A DNA stretch of 64,000 bases from Catalinimonas alkaloidigena (GTDB lineage Bacteria; Bacteroidota; Bacteroidia; Cytophagales; Cyclobacteriaceae), in assembly GCF_029504655.1 (NCBI RefSeq), contig NZ_JAQFIL010000001.1:2237001-2301000 (forward strand). The letters run 5' to 3'. Positions 1 through 8,632 of the stretch are shown here, in pieces. The position numbers and the translations under genes were made by a program. The notes under the pieces were generated by a model. The model was not told the DNA's origin and ran no database searches. It saw only the letters and a list, made by a program, of their open reading frames with translations. Within the stretch, counting starts at the first letter, position 1. Each line of letters opens with the position of its first letter.

Positions 1-1
1 G

Positions 2-1183
2 AACCTTGCTGATGACCCTTTGTCCTCTGTGGCGGTAAACTGGCGTAGCGATACTACTGTTTCTGAAGCTTATGTTGAAGTAGCTAAGGCTACACATGGG
101 CCCCAGTTCACTCAAAATATTCGCCGGATCAATGCCAGTAGTGAAAGGTTAAGCGTTAGACCAGAAAATGAACCTGAAGTGCTTGCTCTTTATCATTCGG
201 CAATGATGGATAATTTACAGGCTGGAGAAAAATATGTATACCGGGTAGGCTCTCCTGATCATTGGAGTGAATGGTTTCAGTTTGATCTGCCAGACCCAGA
301 GCATGAGCCATTATCTTTTCTCTATTTTGGTGACGCTCAGAATGATGTCAAATCTATGTGGTCAAGGGTAATACGTGAAGCTTACAAAACGATGCCGGAG
401 ATTGACTTTATGTTGCATGCCGGTGACCTTATCAATGAACACAATCGTGACATAGAATGGGGAGGGTGGTTTCATGCCGGCTCATATATACATGCAACAG
501 TTCCCAGTATCATGACGCCTGGCAATCATGAGTATGAAGATGTAGTGTTGGCGCCTCAGTGGAAACCTCAGTTTAACCTTCCTGCCAATGGACCGGTGGG
601 ACTTGAAGAAACCTGCTATCAGATTAACTTTCCAAATTTCAAGATCATCTCTCTGGATGCTGAACAGATTGACGAGTCTGAAAACTTCAGAAACGCGCAA
701 AAGCAGTGGTTGGATTCTGTGCTTACCAATGACCCCAGAAAATGGACGGCCATCACCCTGCACTATCCCTTTTACTCCACCAAACCCAACCGTGACAATC
801 AGGAGCTCAGGGAACATTTCAAGCCAATTGTTGATAAGCACAAGGTAGACATTGTCTTACAGGGACACGACCATGCGTATGGCAGAGGTATGGTAGAGAA
901 TGTGGCAACGGGTAGTCAGGTAGTATCTGAGTCATCGGGTACGATGTACGTCGTGTCTGTTTCCGGACCAAAAATGTATGAGGTCTCCAATGATCCCTGG
1001 ATGGAAAGAAAAGCAGGATATACCCAACTTTTTCAGACCATCACCATTGAAGGAGATGAATTGCTTTATCAGGCTTTTACAGCAACGGGAGAACTATACG
1101 ACGCTTTTCAATTATTGAAGGATGAAGGTAAACCCAACAAGCTGGTTAACAAAATTCCCGATACCCCTGAGAAAATTGAATAA
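2..1183 (+). CDS. Secreted purple-acid-phosphatase-like metallophosphoesterase (5' end outside window)
   Basis: The frame is open from base 2, so the start lies left of the window; 393 residues are visible. The first part resembles the fibronectin-like N-terminal domain of purple acid phosphatases (SVAVNWRSD), followed by the calcineurin-like core with all expected metal-binding blocks in order: FGDAQND, HAGDLINEH, PGNHEYED, a TLHYPF histidine and QGHDHAYGRG. The family hydrolyses phosphomonoesters with a two-metal centre, usually in the periplasm or outside the cell. A signal peptide cannot be seen because it would be off the edge. It sits 98 bases before the sugar locus on the same strand and may or may not belong to it. 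The substrate is unknown; the family assignment is firm. Confidence 0.85.
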   Translation, partial: NLADDPLSSVAVNWRSDTTVSEAYVEVAKATHGPQFTQNIRRINASSERLSVRPENEPEVLALYHSAMMDNLQAGEKYVYRVGSPDHWSEWFQFDLPDPEHEPLSFLYFGDAQNDVKSMWSRVIREAYKTMPEIDFMLHAGDLINEHNRDIEWGGWFHAGSYIHATVPSIMTPGNHEYEDVVLAPQWKPQFNLPANGPVGLEETCYQINFPNFKIISLDAEQIDESENFRNAQKQWLDSVLTNDPRKWTAITLHYPFYSTKPNRDNQELREHFKPIVDKHKVDIVLQGHDHAYGRGMVENVATGSQVVSESSGTMYVVSVSGPKMYEVSNDPWMERKAGYTQLFQTITIEGDELLYQAFTATGELYDAFQLLKDEGKPNKLVNKIPDTPEKIE

Positions 1184-1281
1184 TTAAGCTAAACTTATAA
1201 CATGATAGCCAAGGATAGCATATTCAATTATCCCCTTTATTTTTCACAAGATTACAACAACTGATTAAACTACAGAAACCT

Positions 1282-2409
1282 ATGCAATGGAAATCATTTC
1301 TCTTACAACTGATGCTGTACATGCTGATTTTTGGCGCGTGCAATAGCCCTCAACAGCAAGCGCAGGACACTGAACAAACAGATGCCACCCAAATTGCAGC
1401 AGATCAAAGCTTACCTGTCAGTGATTTTATTTTTGGGGATGAACAGCCATTTCCTCAATGCCATGCCTCTACTTTGGTAAGGTTAGATGATGGTAATTTT
1501 TTGGTAGCCTGGTTTGGGGGTAAGCATGAAAAAAATGATGACGTAGGAATCTGGCTTTCTAAAGGTAGGCCGGGAAGTTGGAGCACGCCGGAAGAAGTAG
1601 CTAAAATTCGCGAAGACCCGCATTGGAATCCCGTACTTTTTAAAGATGAAAATGGTGAGGTATTTTTGTTCTTCAAAGTAGGCAAAGAAATAGATTACTG
1701 GGAGACCTGGCTGATAACCTCTACCGATGGAGGAGAAAGCTGGACCGAAGCAGAGGAGTTAGTGCCCGGAGATAAAGGAGGAAGAGGCCCGGTAAGAAAT
1801 AAGCCTATCATACTGTCTAATGGTGACTGGCTGGCAGGAGCTTCGGACGAAAAAAATAAAGTGTGGAATGCTTTTGTTGACATCAGCACCGATGAGGGAA
1901 AAACCTGGGAAGCTTCTGAGTTTTTGGCACTAGACAGAGAGAATATTGCGGAAGAGGGAGTCATCCAACCTACATTGTGGGAGTCTGAACCGGGCATGGT
2001 GCACATGCTGCTCCGCAGTTCTGCAGGGATGATCTGCAGGAGTGACTCTGAAGATTATGGCAGAAGTTGGTCACCAATTTATAAAACTGATTTACCTAAC
2101 CCCAATAGTGGCATAGATGTAAGCAAGTTGGATAATGGCACACTGGCGCTGGCCTACAACCGTGATGACGAAAACTGGGGAGCGAGAGCGCCATTGTCCG
2201 TTGCGCTATCTTTTGACAATGGTCAATCATGGCCACGCATGCTGGATATTGAAGAAGGTGGCGAGGAAGATGAGTTTTCCTATCCGGCAATTATCAGTTT
2301 CGGGGATACCGTAGCGGTGACCTATACCTGGCAAAGAGAGAAAATTGCCTTTTGGATGGGTACAGTGGATGAGATTCCATCCAGCCCCTTGGCATTTGAA
2401 TCCCGCTGA
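1282..2409 (+). CDS. Sialidase-like BNR-repeat lipoprotein
   Basis: 375 residues with a lipoprotein signal (hydrophobic stretch then FGAC, cysteine near residue 20). Four Asp-box repeats are visible (STDGGESW, STDEGKTW, SEDYGRSW, SFDNGQSW), which place it in the six-bladed sialidase-fold superfamily of the BNR_2 type. The FRIP arginine motif that starts true GH33 sialidases is not seen; the protein opens with a histidine-containing block before VRLDDG instead. It is probably an exo-acting glycoside hydrolase or lyase of the cell surface or periplasm, with the sugar unproven. It is the first gene of the locus, 3 bases before the next gene. The start ATG directly follows AAACCT. A paralogue lies at 12058-13425. 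Confidence 0.75.
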   Translation: MQWKSFLLQLMLYMLIFGACNSPQQQAQDTEQTDATQIAADQSLPVSDFIFGDEQPFPQCHASTLVRLDDGNFLVAWFGGKHEKNDDVGIWLSKGRPGSWSTPEEVAKIREDPHWNPVLFKDENGEVFLFFKVGKEIDYWETWLITSTDGGESWTEAEELVPGDKGGRGPVRNKPIILSNGDWLAGASDEKNKVWNAFVDISTDEGKTWEASEFLALDRENIAEEGVIQPTLWESEPGMVHMLLRSSAGMICRSDSEDYGRSWSPIYKTDLPNPNSGIDVSKLDNGTLALAYNRDDENWGARAPLSVALSFDNGQSWPRMLDIEEGGEEDEFSYPAIISFGDTVAVTYTWQREKIAFWMGTVDEIPSSPLAFESR

Positions 2410-2412
2410 TCT

Positions 2413-3708
2413 ATGAAAGTATCTGCGATGACAATGAAGTTGCTACTTGTTGCGATGGCATTGGGAACAGCCTGGGCGGTAAGGGGGCAATTTGGGCATG
2501 AACACGGTGCCGCATGGGCAGGAGGCATAGGTGTGTTGACAGTTTTGGTACTCGCCAAACGGGCGGACTGGTATAAAAAGTTACCCATAATAGTAGCGCT
2601 GGGGGCGATAGGCTGGGGGGTAGGAGGAATGATGAGTTATGGAATGGTTGTAGGCTACGGAAGGGGAGGAGACATGTTGAACGTAAGCTACGGTTTGCTG
2701 AGTCTGTTCATCATTGGAGGTCTCTATGGCTTCATCGGGGGAGGGATCACCGGACTTTCTCTGGCATCTACCCATGAAAAAAAAGTGTCCTGGGCATCTC
2801 TAATCACGCAGATGGTAGCTGGTGGCTATCTGATCTGGGGAATACTGATTTACCAGTTTGAATGGCTCATGACACCCCCTCGTTCTGAACTCTGGGCAGC
2901 CTGCCTGGGAGCGGCTTTGGCACTGGGGTGGTATGCCTATCGCAATCAATATCATAACAGTCTGAAAGTAGCACTATTTTCAGGATTAGGCGCGGGCTTT
3001 GGCTTTGCCTTTGGAAATTTTCTCCAGGTAGTGGGTTCCACAACTGATATTGCATTCAACTGGTGGAATGTGATGGAGTATAGCCTCGGTTTCTTTGGTG
3101 GACTCGGTATGGCTTACGGCATCTTCGCTGAAAAATGGTCTGAAAGTGCCCCTCCAGACCCATTGGCAAACCGATTAGGATGGATCTTCTTGGCCGTACT
3201 ATTGCCGGTAATCAATCTCATTCAAGCTTTTGATTACGAGAAGCTTTTAGGAAGAGCAGAAAGAACAGGCGTTGCAGCGCCGGGTTCTTTGATCAACTTT
3301 CAGTACATACTTATCTGGGGAAGCCTGCTTGTATTTGGGAGCTTTCTACTCTTTTACTACCGCAAGAAAGTCAAAAATGTAAAAAGCTGGAGTGATCAGG
3401 ATGGCTTACTCTTGTGCATGCTTTATCTGGCATGGTATATCATGCTAAGTAATATCATGGGAGCCAATTGGCTAAATGGGGGCGACTTAAAGGAGTATCT
3501 GTACTGGGCAAATCTGCTTCTGATTGGTCTGGGTATCAGCTTTAGTCTTAAAAAGAATGCGGAGTGGTCGGTTTCACCCCCTACTTTTCACCTTTGGTAT
3601 CGCTACATCACAGGCGCTGTAGTAATTATTTTTATACTGAGTCTTATTCTGATCAATGTTCATACTGATCTGCCGGGCGCTCAAACCAGATTTGTGATAT
3701 GGGAGTAG
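2413..3708 (+). CDS. Uncharacterised polytopic membrane protein coupled to a symporter
   Basis: 431 residues with about twelve or thirteen hydrophobic segments spread over the whole length and short polar loops. I do not recognise the family. The first segment ends in a conspicuous block, VRGQFGHEHGAAWAGG (about residues 22-38), with Arg and two His close to the membrane, and glycine-rich segments follow (GAIGWGVGGMMSYGM). The start is 3 bases after the BNR gene stop, and the last 10 bases overlap the symporter start at 3699, so translation is probably coupled. Position suggests a role in uptake or sensing of the released sugar, perhaps as a partner of the symporter; that is inference only. 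Confidence 0.7.
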   Translation: MKVSAMTMKLLLVAMALGTAWAVRGQFGHEHGAAWAGGIGVLTVLVLAKRADWYKKLPIIVALGAIGWGVGGMMSYGMVVGYGRGGDMLNVSYGLLSLFIIGGLYGFIGGGITGLSLASTHEKKVSWASLITQMVAGGYLIWGILIYQFEWLMTPPRSELWAACLGAALALGWYAYRNQYHNSLKVALFSGLGAGFGFAFGNFLQVVGSTTDIAFNWWNVMEYSLGFFGGLGMAYGIFAEKWSESAPPDPLANRLGWIFLAVLLPVINLIQAFDYEKLLGRAERTGVAAPGSLINFQYILIWGSLLVFGSFLLFYYRKKVKNVKSWSDQDGLLLCMLYLAWYIMLSNIMGANWLNGGDLKEYLYWANLLLIGLGISFSLKKNAEWSVSPPTFHLWYRYITGAVVIIFILSLILINVHTDLPGAQTRFVIWE

Positions 3709-5234
3709 AATTCAGAGCACTAGATATTGTTACGCTGCTTATATACCTGGCAGCCATGGCAGGTTTAGGCTATTACTTTTCAAAAAAGAACAATAGCACT
3801 GAAGAATATTTTGTAGGAAACCGTTCCTTCAAAGGCTGGGTCATAGGACTATCAATGCTAAGTACATCCATCAGTTCTATAACCTTTCTGGCATTTCCGG
3901 CAGCGGCCTATACACTTGACTGGAGACAACTGATTTCTAATCTGATGCTCCCCCTGGCAGCGGTATTGGCAATTGTGGTATTTATCCCTTTTTTCCGTAG
4001 AGGAAAGCTCACTTCTGCCTTTGAATACCTGGGAGACCGTTTTGGTCCGGTCACACGTTTGTACGGTACGGTTAGTTTTTTGATTTTGCAAATCATCCGC
4101 ATTGGTCAGATACTTTTTCTGGTAGCCATTCCTGTCAATCTGTTTACCGGAATCCCGATCGTAACGACCATCATGCTGGTAGGCGTGTTTATTGCCTTTT
4201 ATACGGTGATCGGTGGAATAGATGCCGTGATCTGGACGGATGTCATACAGGCTATAGTACTGTGGATTGGAGGGGTTATTTGTTTAGTGCTGATGATTGA
4301 TAAGCTACCTGAGGGTTTCACTCAGGTTTTTGAGATAGCTGACGCGAATCAGAAGTTTGGTACAGGTAGTATGGAATGGAACCTGAACGAGCGAACATTC
4401 TGGACAGTGGCATTACTCGGGATTTTTCACTTTTTGGCCATGTATTCCAGCGACCAGAATGTGATTCAAAGGTATGTCGCCTCCCAAAGTACGCGGGAAG
4501 CCCGTAAAGCTACCCTGATTTATTCAGTAGTGGCCTTACCAACCTGGTCCTTATTTTTCTTTATAGGTACCACTTTGTTCGCCTTTTACACCGTCTTTCC
4601 CGAAACGGTAATCAGCACAATGGAAGCAGATCAGGTCTTTCCTTATTTTATCTTGAGCCAGCTTCCGGCAGGGGTTGCCGGATTAATTATAGCAGCAGTA
4701 TTGGCAGCAGGAATGTCCACACTGGACTCCAGTATCAATGCTATAGCAACGGTCACTGTGGTTGACATTCTCAAACCGTACTGGTTGAAAGGGCAGGCTG
4801 ACGCTATCTACCTGAGGATGGCAAGGTACATTGCCATAGGCGTCTCACTCCTTATGATGGGGGGAGCCTTTTTCTTCAGCGTCATAGAAAAAGAAAGTAT
4901 CAATGATATCAGTTGGATTGTCTCTTCGGTATTTGGAGGTTGCCTGGTAGGTTTATTTATGATAGGTTTTTTCACCACTCGCGTAGGCTACCGGGCAGTG
5001 TTATGGGCATTGCTCATTTCAGTATCAATCAATCTGTATCTGGGCATCAGCCTGACGGGCATACTGCCTGAAGCTATAAGTATTGATATACAGGCTTATT
5101 GGGTAGGAGTGATTGTTAACCTGCTTTTCATTGCCCTGGCCTATATTTTCAGTTTTTTTATTAAAAACAAAAAGGAGTTAGATGGTCTGACTGTCTGGAC
5201 TACCTTGAAAGCAAAAGATATTAAAGTGAGTTAG
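3699..5234 (+). CDS. Sodium:solute symporter, likely sugar-acid transporter
   Basis: 511 residues with the SSS-family layout of about thirteen membrane helices. The N-terminal region carries the typical EEYFVGNRSFKGW and LSTSISSITFLAFPA stretch, and the later GMSTLDSSINAIATV segment matches the conserved sodium-site helix of the family. Members use the sodium gradient to import sugars, sialic acids, amino acids or vitamins across the inner membrane. The gene sits between a BNR hydrolase and an N-acetylneuraminate-lyase-like aldolase, which argues for a sialic-acid-like or other keto-deoxy sugar acid as cargo. It overlaps the upstream membrane protein gene by 10 bases and ends 5 bases before the aldolase. 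The family call is firm, the substrate inferred. Confidence 0.85.
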   Translation: MGVEFRALDIVTLLIYLAAMAGLGYYFSKKNNSTEEYFVGNRSFKGWVIGLSMLSTSISSITFLAFPAAAYTLDWRQLISNLMLPLAAVLAIVVFIPFFRRGKLTSAFEYLGDRFGPVTRLYGTVSFLILQIIRIGQILFLVAIPVNLFTGIPIVTTIMLVGVFIAFYTVIGGIDAVIWTDVIQAIVLWIGGVICLVLMIDKLPEGFTQVFEIADANQKFGTGSMEWNLNERTFWTVALLGIFHFLAMYSSDQNVIQRYVASQSTREARKATLIYSVVALPTWSLFFFIGTTLFAFYTVFPETVISTMEADQVFPYFILSQLPAGVAGLIIAAVLAAGMSTLDSSINAIATVTVVDILKPYWLKGQADAIYLRMARYIAIGVSLLMMGGAFFFSVIEKESINDISWIVSSVFGGCLVGLFMIGFFTTRVGYRAVLWALLISVSINLYLGISLTGILPEAISIDIQAYWVGVIVNLLFIALAYIFSFFIKNKKELDGLTVWTTLKAKDIKVS

Positions 5235-5239
5235 AATAT

Positions 5240-6151
5240 ATGAAGGCAGATAATACAAATAAATTACAGGGAATTATTCCTCCTATTGCCACTCCCTTGC
5301 TAGACCAGTACACCATGGATAAAATGGGTTTGGTCAAATTACTCAAGCATGTGATTGATGGGGGAGTGCATGGGCTTTTTATGCTGGGTACTACCGGAGA
5401 AGCAGTCAGCTTAAGCTATCGGCTACGCTATGATATCATGGAGCAGTGTATCTCGGAAGTAAGAGGACAGCTACCCGTATTGGTAGGCGTAAGTGATACC
5501 AGTCTGGAAGAGGCGATAGCATTTTCAAGAAAAGCTGAAAAGGCTGGCGTAAGCGGTATAGTTGTAGCGCCGCCCTATTATTTTCCATGCGCTCAGGAGG
5601 CATTATATGAATATGTGGTGCAGCTGGCAGAGGCCATTAACATACCGACTTATATCTACAATATTCCAAGCCACAGCCCACATGTCTTTTCAGAGGATAC
5701 AGTGGTCAGGTTACTGAATCATCCTCAGATCGCTGGTTATAAAGATAGTAGCTGTAGCATGATGGCCTTTCATCAAATGAAGCATAAACTGGGAGCGGGC
5801 TTTAACAAAACCTACCTGCTCGGGCCGGAAGAACTGTTAGGGGAAGCGGTGATGATGGGCGCTGATGGAGGGGTCAATGGAGGAGCGAACGCCTTCCCTC
5901 AATTGTACGTGAGCCTTTATCATGCCGCAAAAGCCGGTGACGTGCAGAAAGTAAATGCATTGCAAGAGCAGGTAATGCGCATCAGCCACACGCTTTATCA
6001 GGGAGGTAAGACCGTCATACAGGGCATTAAGTTCGCCTTAACAGAAATGGGAATTTGTCAGGATTTTGTAGCTCTTCCGCTCGCCCCATTAGATCATTTG
6101 GAAAAAGAAGCAATGCGGCAATTTCTGGAAAAATTTGAAGTAGTATTATAA
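5240..6151 (+). CDS. N-acetylneuraminate lyase / dihydrodipicolinate synthase family aldolase
   Basis: 303 residues, the usual length for this class I aldolase family with a TIM barrel. The Schiff-base lysine is in YKDSS (Lys168) and the catalytic tyrosine in YNIP (Tyr140), 28 residues apart as in the family; GTTGEAV is the substrate carboxylate-binding block. Members cleave or form 2-keto-3-deoxy acids with pyruvate as one product: Neu5Ac to ManNAc plus pyruvate, KDG-type acids, or in lysine synthesis dihydrodipicolinate. The context with BNR proteins and a symporter favours a catabolic lyase over DapA. The sugar specificity cannot be read from the sequence. It is 5 bases after the symporter and 9 bases before the nucleotidyltransferase. 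Confidence 0.82.
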   Translation: MKADNTNKLQGIIPPIATPLLDQYTMDKMGLVKLLKHVIDGGVHGLFMLGTTGEAVSLSYRLRYDIMEQCISEVRGQLPVLVGVSDTSLEEAIAFSRKAEKAGVSGIVVAPPYYFPCAQEALYEYVVQLAEAINIPTYIYNIPSHSPHVFSEDTVVRLLNHPQIAGYKDSSCSMMAFHQMKHKLGAGFNKTYLLGPEELLGEAVMMGADGGVNGGANAFPQLYVSLYHAAKAGDVQKVNALQEQVMRISHTLYQGGKTVIQGIKFALTEMGICQDFVALPLAPLDHLEKEAMRQFLEKFEVVL

Positions 6152-6160
6152 ATTAACATC

Positions 6161-6628
6161 ATGGAAGAAAGTAAACTATATGCCTTGCCTGAACTCCTGA
6201 TAAAGCTGGATGAAGAACGTATGGCCGGAAAAAAAATCGTATTTACCAATGGCTGCTTTGATATTCTCCATCGTGGGCATGCGACATACCTGAGGAAAGC
6301 CCGTTCATTGGGTGATTTGTTGGTTATTGGACTGAACTCCGATGCGTCGGTAAAGCGGCTCAAAGGAGAGAGTCGTCCCATCAACAATGAAGATGACCGG
6401 GCTTACATACTGGAAAGTCTGGAATGTGTAAATTATGTGGTCAAATTTGGTGAAGATACCCCCCACGAATTATTATCACAGCTCAAACCAGACATTCTGG
6501 TCAAAGGAGGAGATTATAAACTGGAAGATGTAGTGGGTAGAGAGTTTGCCATTGAGGTAGTTCTAATAGATTTCGTTGATGGCTACTCCACAACCAAGAC
6601 AATTCAGCAGATGAAAGAAAAGGCTTAA
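6161..6628 (+). CDS. HldE2/RfaE2-type sugar-1-phosphate nucleotidyltransferase
   Basis: 155 residues, equal to the stand-alone C-terminal domain of HldE. It has the cytidylyltransferase-like signature TNGCFDILHRGH (about residues 28-39, HxGH binding the nucleotide phosphates), GLNSDASVKRLKG, and PDILVKGGDY followed by GYSTTKTI, all characteristic of D-glycero-beta-D-manno-heptose 1-phosphate adenylyltransferases. In LPS biosynthesis this makes ADP-heptose. Here it lies in a catabolic-looking locus directly before a sugar kinase/phosphatase fusion, so it may activate a salvaged sugar rather than serve core LPS synthesis. Some heptose-synthesis function remains possible; no gmhA or gmhB gene is seen nearby. 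Confidence 0.82.
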   Translation: MEESKLYALPELLIKLDEERMAGKKIVFTNGCFDILHRGHATYLRKARSLGDLLVIGLNSDASVKRLKGESRPINNEDDRAYILESLECVNYVVKFGEDTPHELLSQLKPDILVKGGDYKLEDVVGREFAIEVVLIDFVDGYSTTKTIQQMKEKA

Positions 6629-6639
6629 TACAGGAGGGC

Positions 6640-6676
6640 GGAAACGGGAAATTTCGGCTTCCGAGATACTGTTTCC
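6640..6676 (+). other. Stem-loop in the nucleotidyltransferase-kinase spacer
   Basis: The 72-base spacer contains an outer inverted repeat GGAAAC (6640-6645) with GTTTCC (6671-6676) and an inner TCGG/CCGA pair (6654-6657, 6661-6664). No T-tract follows, so it does not look like a full terminator. It may tune expression between the two genes. It is followed by a doubled AAACCT just before the kinase start. Weak evidence. Confidence 0.3.
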
Positions 6677-6700
6677 AGATTCCAATAAAAACCTAAACCT

Positions 6701-8614
6701 ATGATAAATCAACAATACGATCACATTTTTAAATCTATTCGTAAGCTTAACGTAGGCGTAATCGGAGACTTTGCCGTAGATGTTTACTATCCCATTGACA
6801 AAGAAACGGGAGAAATCTCATTGGAAACGGCTAAAGAAGTATACCGTGCCGGCGAATGTAGAACTTACCTGGGAGCAGCAGGCAATATTGTTAAAAACCT
6901 GAGTGTGTTGGGTGTAGCCGATATCAAAACCTTTGGTTTGCTGGCTGCCGATCTGTGGGGAAGGGAGCTTCTGTATCTGCTGAATTCCCGCAAGGTAGAC
7001 ACCAGCGGCATGTTGATACAGGCAGAAAACTGGCATAGCTGTGCGTACGTCAAACCCATGATGGGTAAGGAAGAAGACAACCGACTGGATTTCGGTTCTT
7101 ACAACGAGCCTGATCCCGAGATGCAGGAGAAAGTGCTTAAACATTTGGAAGCACAATTGCCTGAGCTGGATTTACTCATCATCAACCAGCAGTTTGTACG
7201 CCCGCTACTGGATGAAAAAATGGTGCAGAAGCTGAATGAACTGGCCCGGCGCTTTCCCCATTGTCTCTTTATGGCTGATATGCGCAATGTAGCCACAGGC
7301 TTGAGGGGCATTCTACTCAAAGCCAATACCAAAGAGACGACCCGGCTTCTGGATAGTCTACCCATTGATGAGCGTGACGATGAGACCTGTCAAGAGAAGG
7401 CAGCTGCCCTGAGCGATCATCTGCAGGCTCCGGTATTGCTTACCAGAGGTGAAAATGGTATGATGTACTACGATGGAAAAGAAAGCTACAGCATTCCGGG
7501 AGTATGGCATGATGGGCAAACTGATCCGGTAGGGGCAGGTGATACGGCCATCAGCACTTTTGGAGTCTGCCTTGCGGCCAAAGTAAGTATTGCTGAAAGC
7601 CTAAAAATTGCGAATCTGGCCTCCGCCATTACTGTAGGAAAACTACAACAGACAGGGAGTGCTTCCCCTGAAGAGATTGTGGCGCTGGAAGAAAAGTGTA
7701 CCTATGTGTATCATAATTTCTTGGCTGCGCACCCTTCCAAGGCAAAGTATTATGGAGATTCAGATATTGAAGTTGTAGAGCACTTTGCACGAGAAAAGAA
7801 GCCTCGCTATGTAGTCATGGACCATGATGGTACCATCTCCGTACTCCGTGAAGGCTGGGAAATTTTAATGCACGATATGATGCTGGACAGTATTGCCGGA
7901 AAGAAGCTTTCTTCCATGAGCCATGAAGAAAGTGCCGCGCTTTCAGCCAAAGTAAACCAGCTTATCAGCCAGACTACCGGTGCCCCTACCATTGTACAGA
8001 TGCAGGGTTTAGTAGAATTAGTGCATCGTGAAGGGCACATGCACAGCGAGGATATATTAAGCGACGAGCAGTATAAAGCCAGGTTTATTAACTACCTGAA
8101 TCAACACGTAGAGGAAAGGATCTTACGCTTCCAGAAAGGGGAACTGCATATTCAAAATTTTACCATCAAGGGTGTCATTCATTTCATTCAACTTCTTAAA
8201 GAAAGAGGCATTAAACTTTATCTGGCAAGTGGTACAGACGAAGAATTTGTGATTAAAGAGGCCACTGACCTGGGCTATGCTTCTGAATTTGATGGAGGCA
8301 TACACGGCGCGAAGCCTGATGGAGAAAGTGCCAAACGCAAAGTGCTGAGGTATCTCAGAGAAGAATTAAAAGCTGAAGGTGAAGAGATCATTGTGATAGG
8401 GGATGGGCCCTCCGAGATCCGGGAAGGTAGAAAAGTAGGTGCCTTATGTGTAGGCATTGCTTCCGATGAGCTGAGGCGCTACGGGCTTAACCAGCACAAA
8501 CGAGAAAGACTAATTCGTGCCGGTGCTCATGTCATCATTCCTGACTATGCACAGCTATCAGCATTAGAAAAGCTGCTCTTAGATCTACAGGAAAAACCCG
8601 TAAGCTCTTCCTAG
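6701..8614 (+). CDS. PfkB-family sugar kinase fused to HAD phosphatase
   Basis: 637 residues in two enzymes. Residues about 10-335 form a ribokinase/PfkB fold of the HldE1 type: GDFAVDVYY start, LGAAGNIVKNL, and the phosphate-transfer loop DPVGAGDT with catalytic base Asp281. From about residue 365 a HAD-superfamily hydrolase follows, with nucleophile motif DHDGT (Asp374, Asp376), an ASGT second motif and IGDGPSEI as the acidic fourth motif. Ribokinase-type enzymes phosphorylate sugars; HAD domains remove phosphates. With the adjacent HldE2-like transferase this reproduces the kinase, phosphatase and nucleotidyltransferase steps of ADP-heptose synthesis in a new gene order. I know no common enzyme with this architecture. 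The actual sugar is unknown. Confidence 0.8.
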   Translation: MINQQYDHIFKSIRKLNVGVIGDFAVDVYYPIDKETGEISLETAKEVYRAGECRTYLGAAGNIVKNLSVLGVADIKTFGLLAADLWGRELLYLLNSRKVDTSGMLIQAENWHSCAYVKPMMGKEEDNRLDFGSYNEPDPEMQEKVLKHLEAQLPELDLLIINQQFVRPLLDEKMVQKLNELARRFPHCLFMADMRNVATGLRGILLKANTKETTRLLDSLPIDERDDETCQEKAAALSDHLQAPVLLTRGENGMMYYDGKESYSIPGVWHDGQTDPVGAGDTAISTFGVCLAAKVSIAESLKIANLASAITVGKLQQTGSASPEEIVALEEKCTYVYHNFLAAHPSKAKYYGDSDIEVVEHFAREKKPRYVVMDHDGTISVLREGWEILMHDMMLDSIAGKKLSSMSHEESAALSAKVNQLISQTTGAPTIVQMQGLVELVHREGHMHSEDILSDEQYKARFINYLNQHVEERILRFQKGELHIQNFTIKGVIHFIQLLKERGIKLYLASGTDEEFVIKEATDLGYASEFDGGIHGAKPDGESAKRKVLRYLREELKAEGEEIIVIGDGPSEIREGRKVGALCVGIASDELRRYGLNQHKRERLIRAGAHVIIPDYAQLSALEKLLLDLQEKPVSSS

Positions 8615-8632
8615 TCGCTAATTGATTCCCTC

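Noticed and set aside
5240..6151. Lysine biosynthesis dapA
   Set aside because: The gene sits in a sugar locus, not a lysine or peptidoglycan cluster. The shared catalytic residues do not distinguish it from Neu5Ac-lyase-type enzymes.
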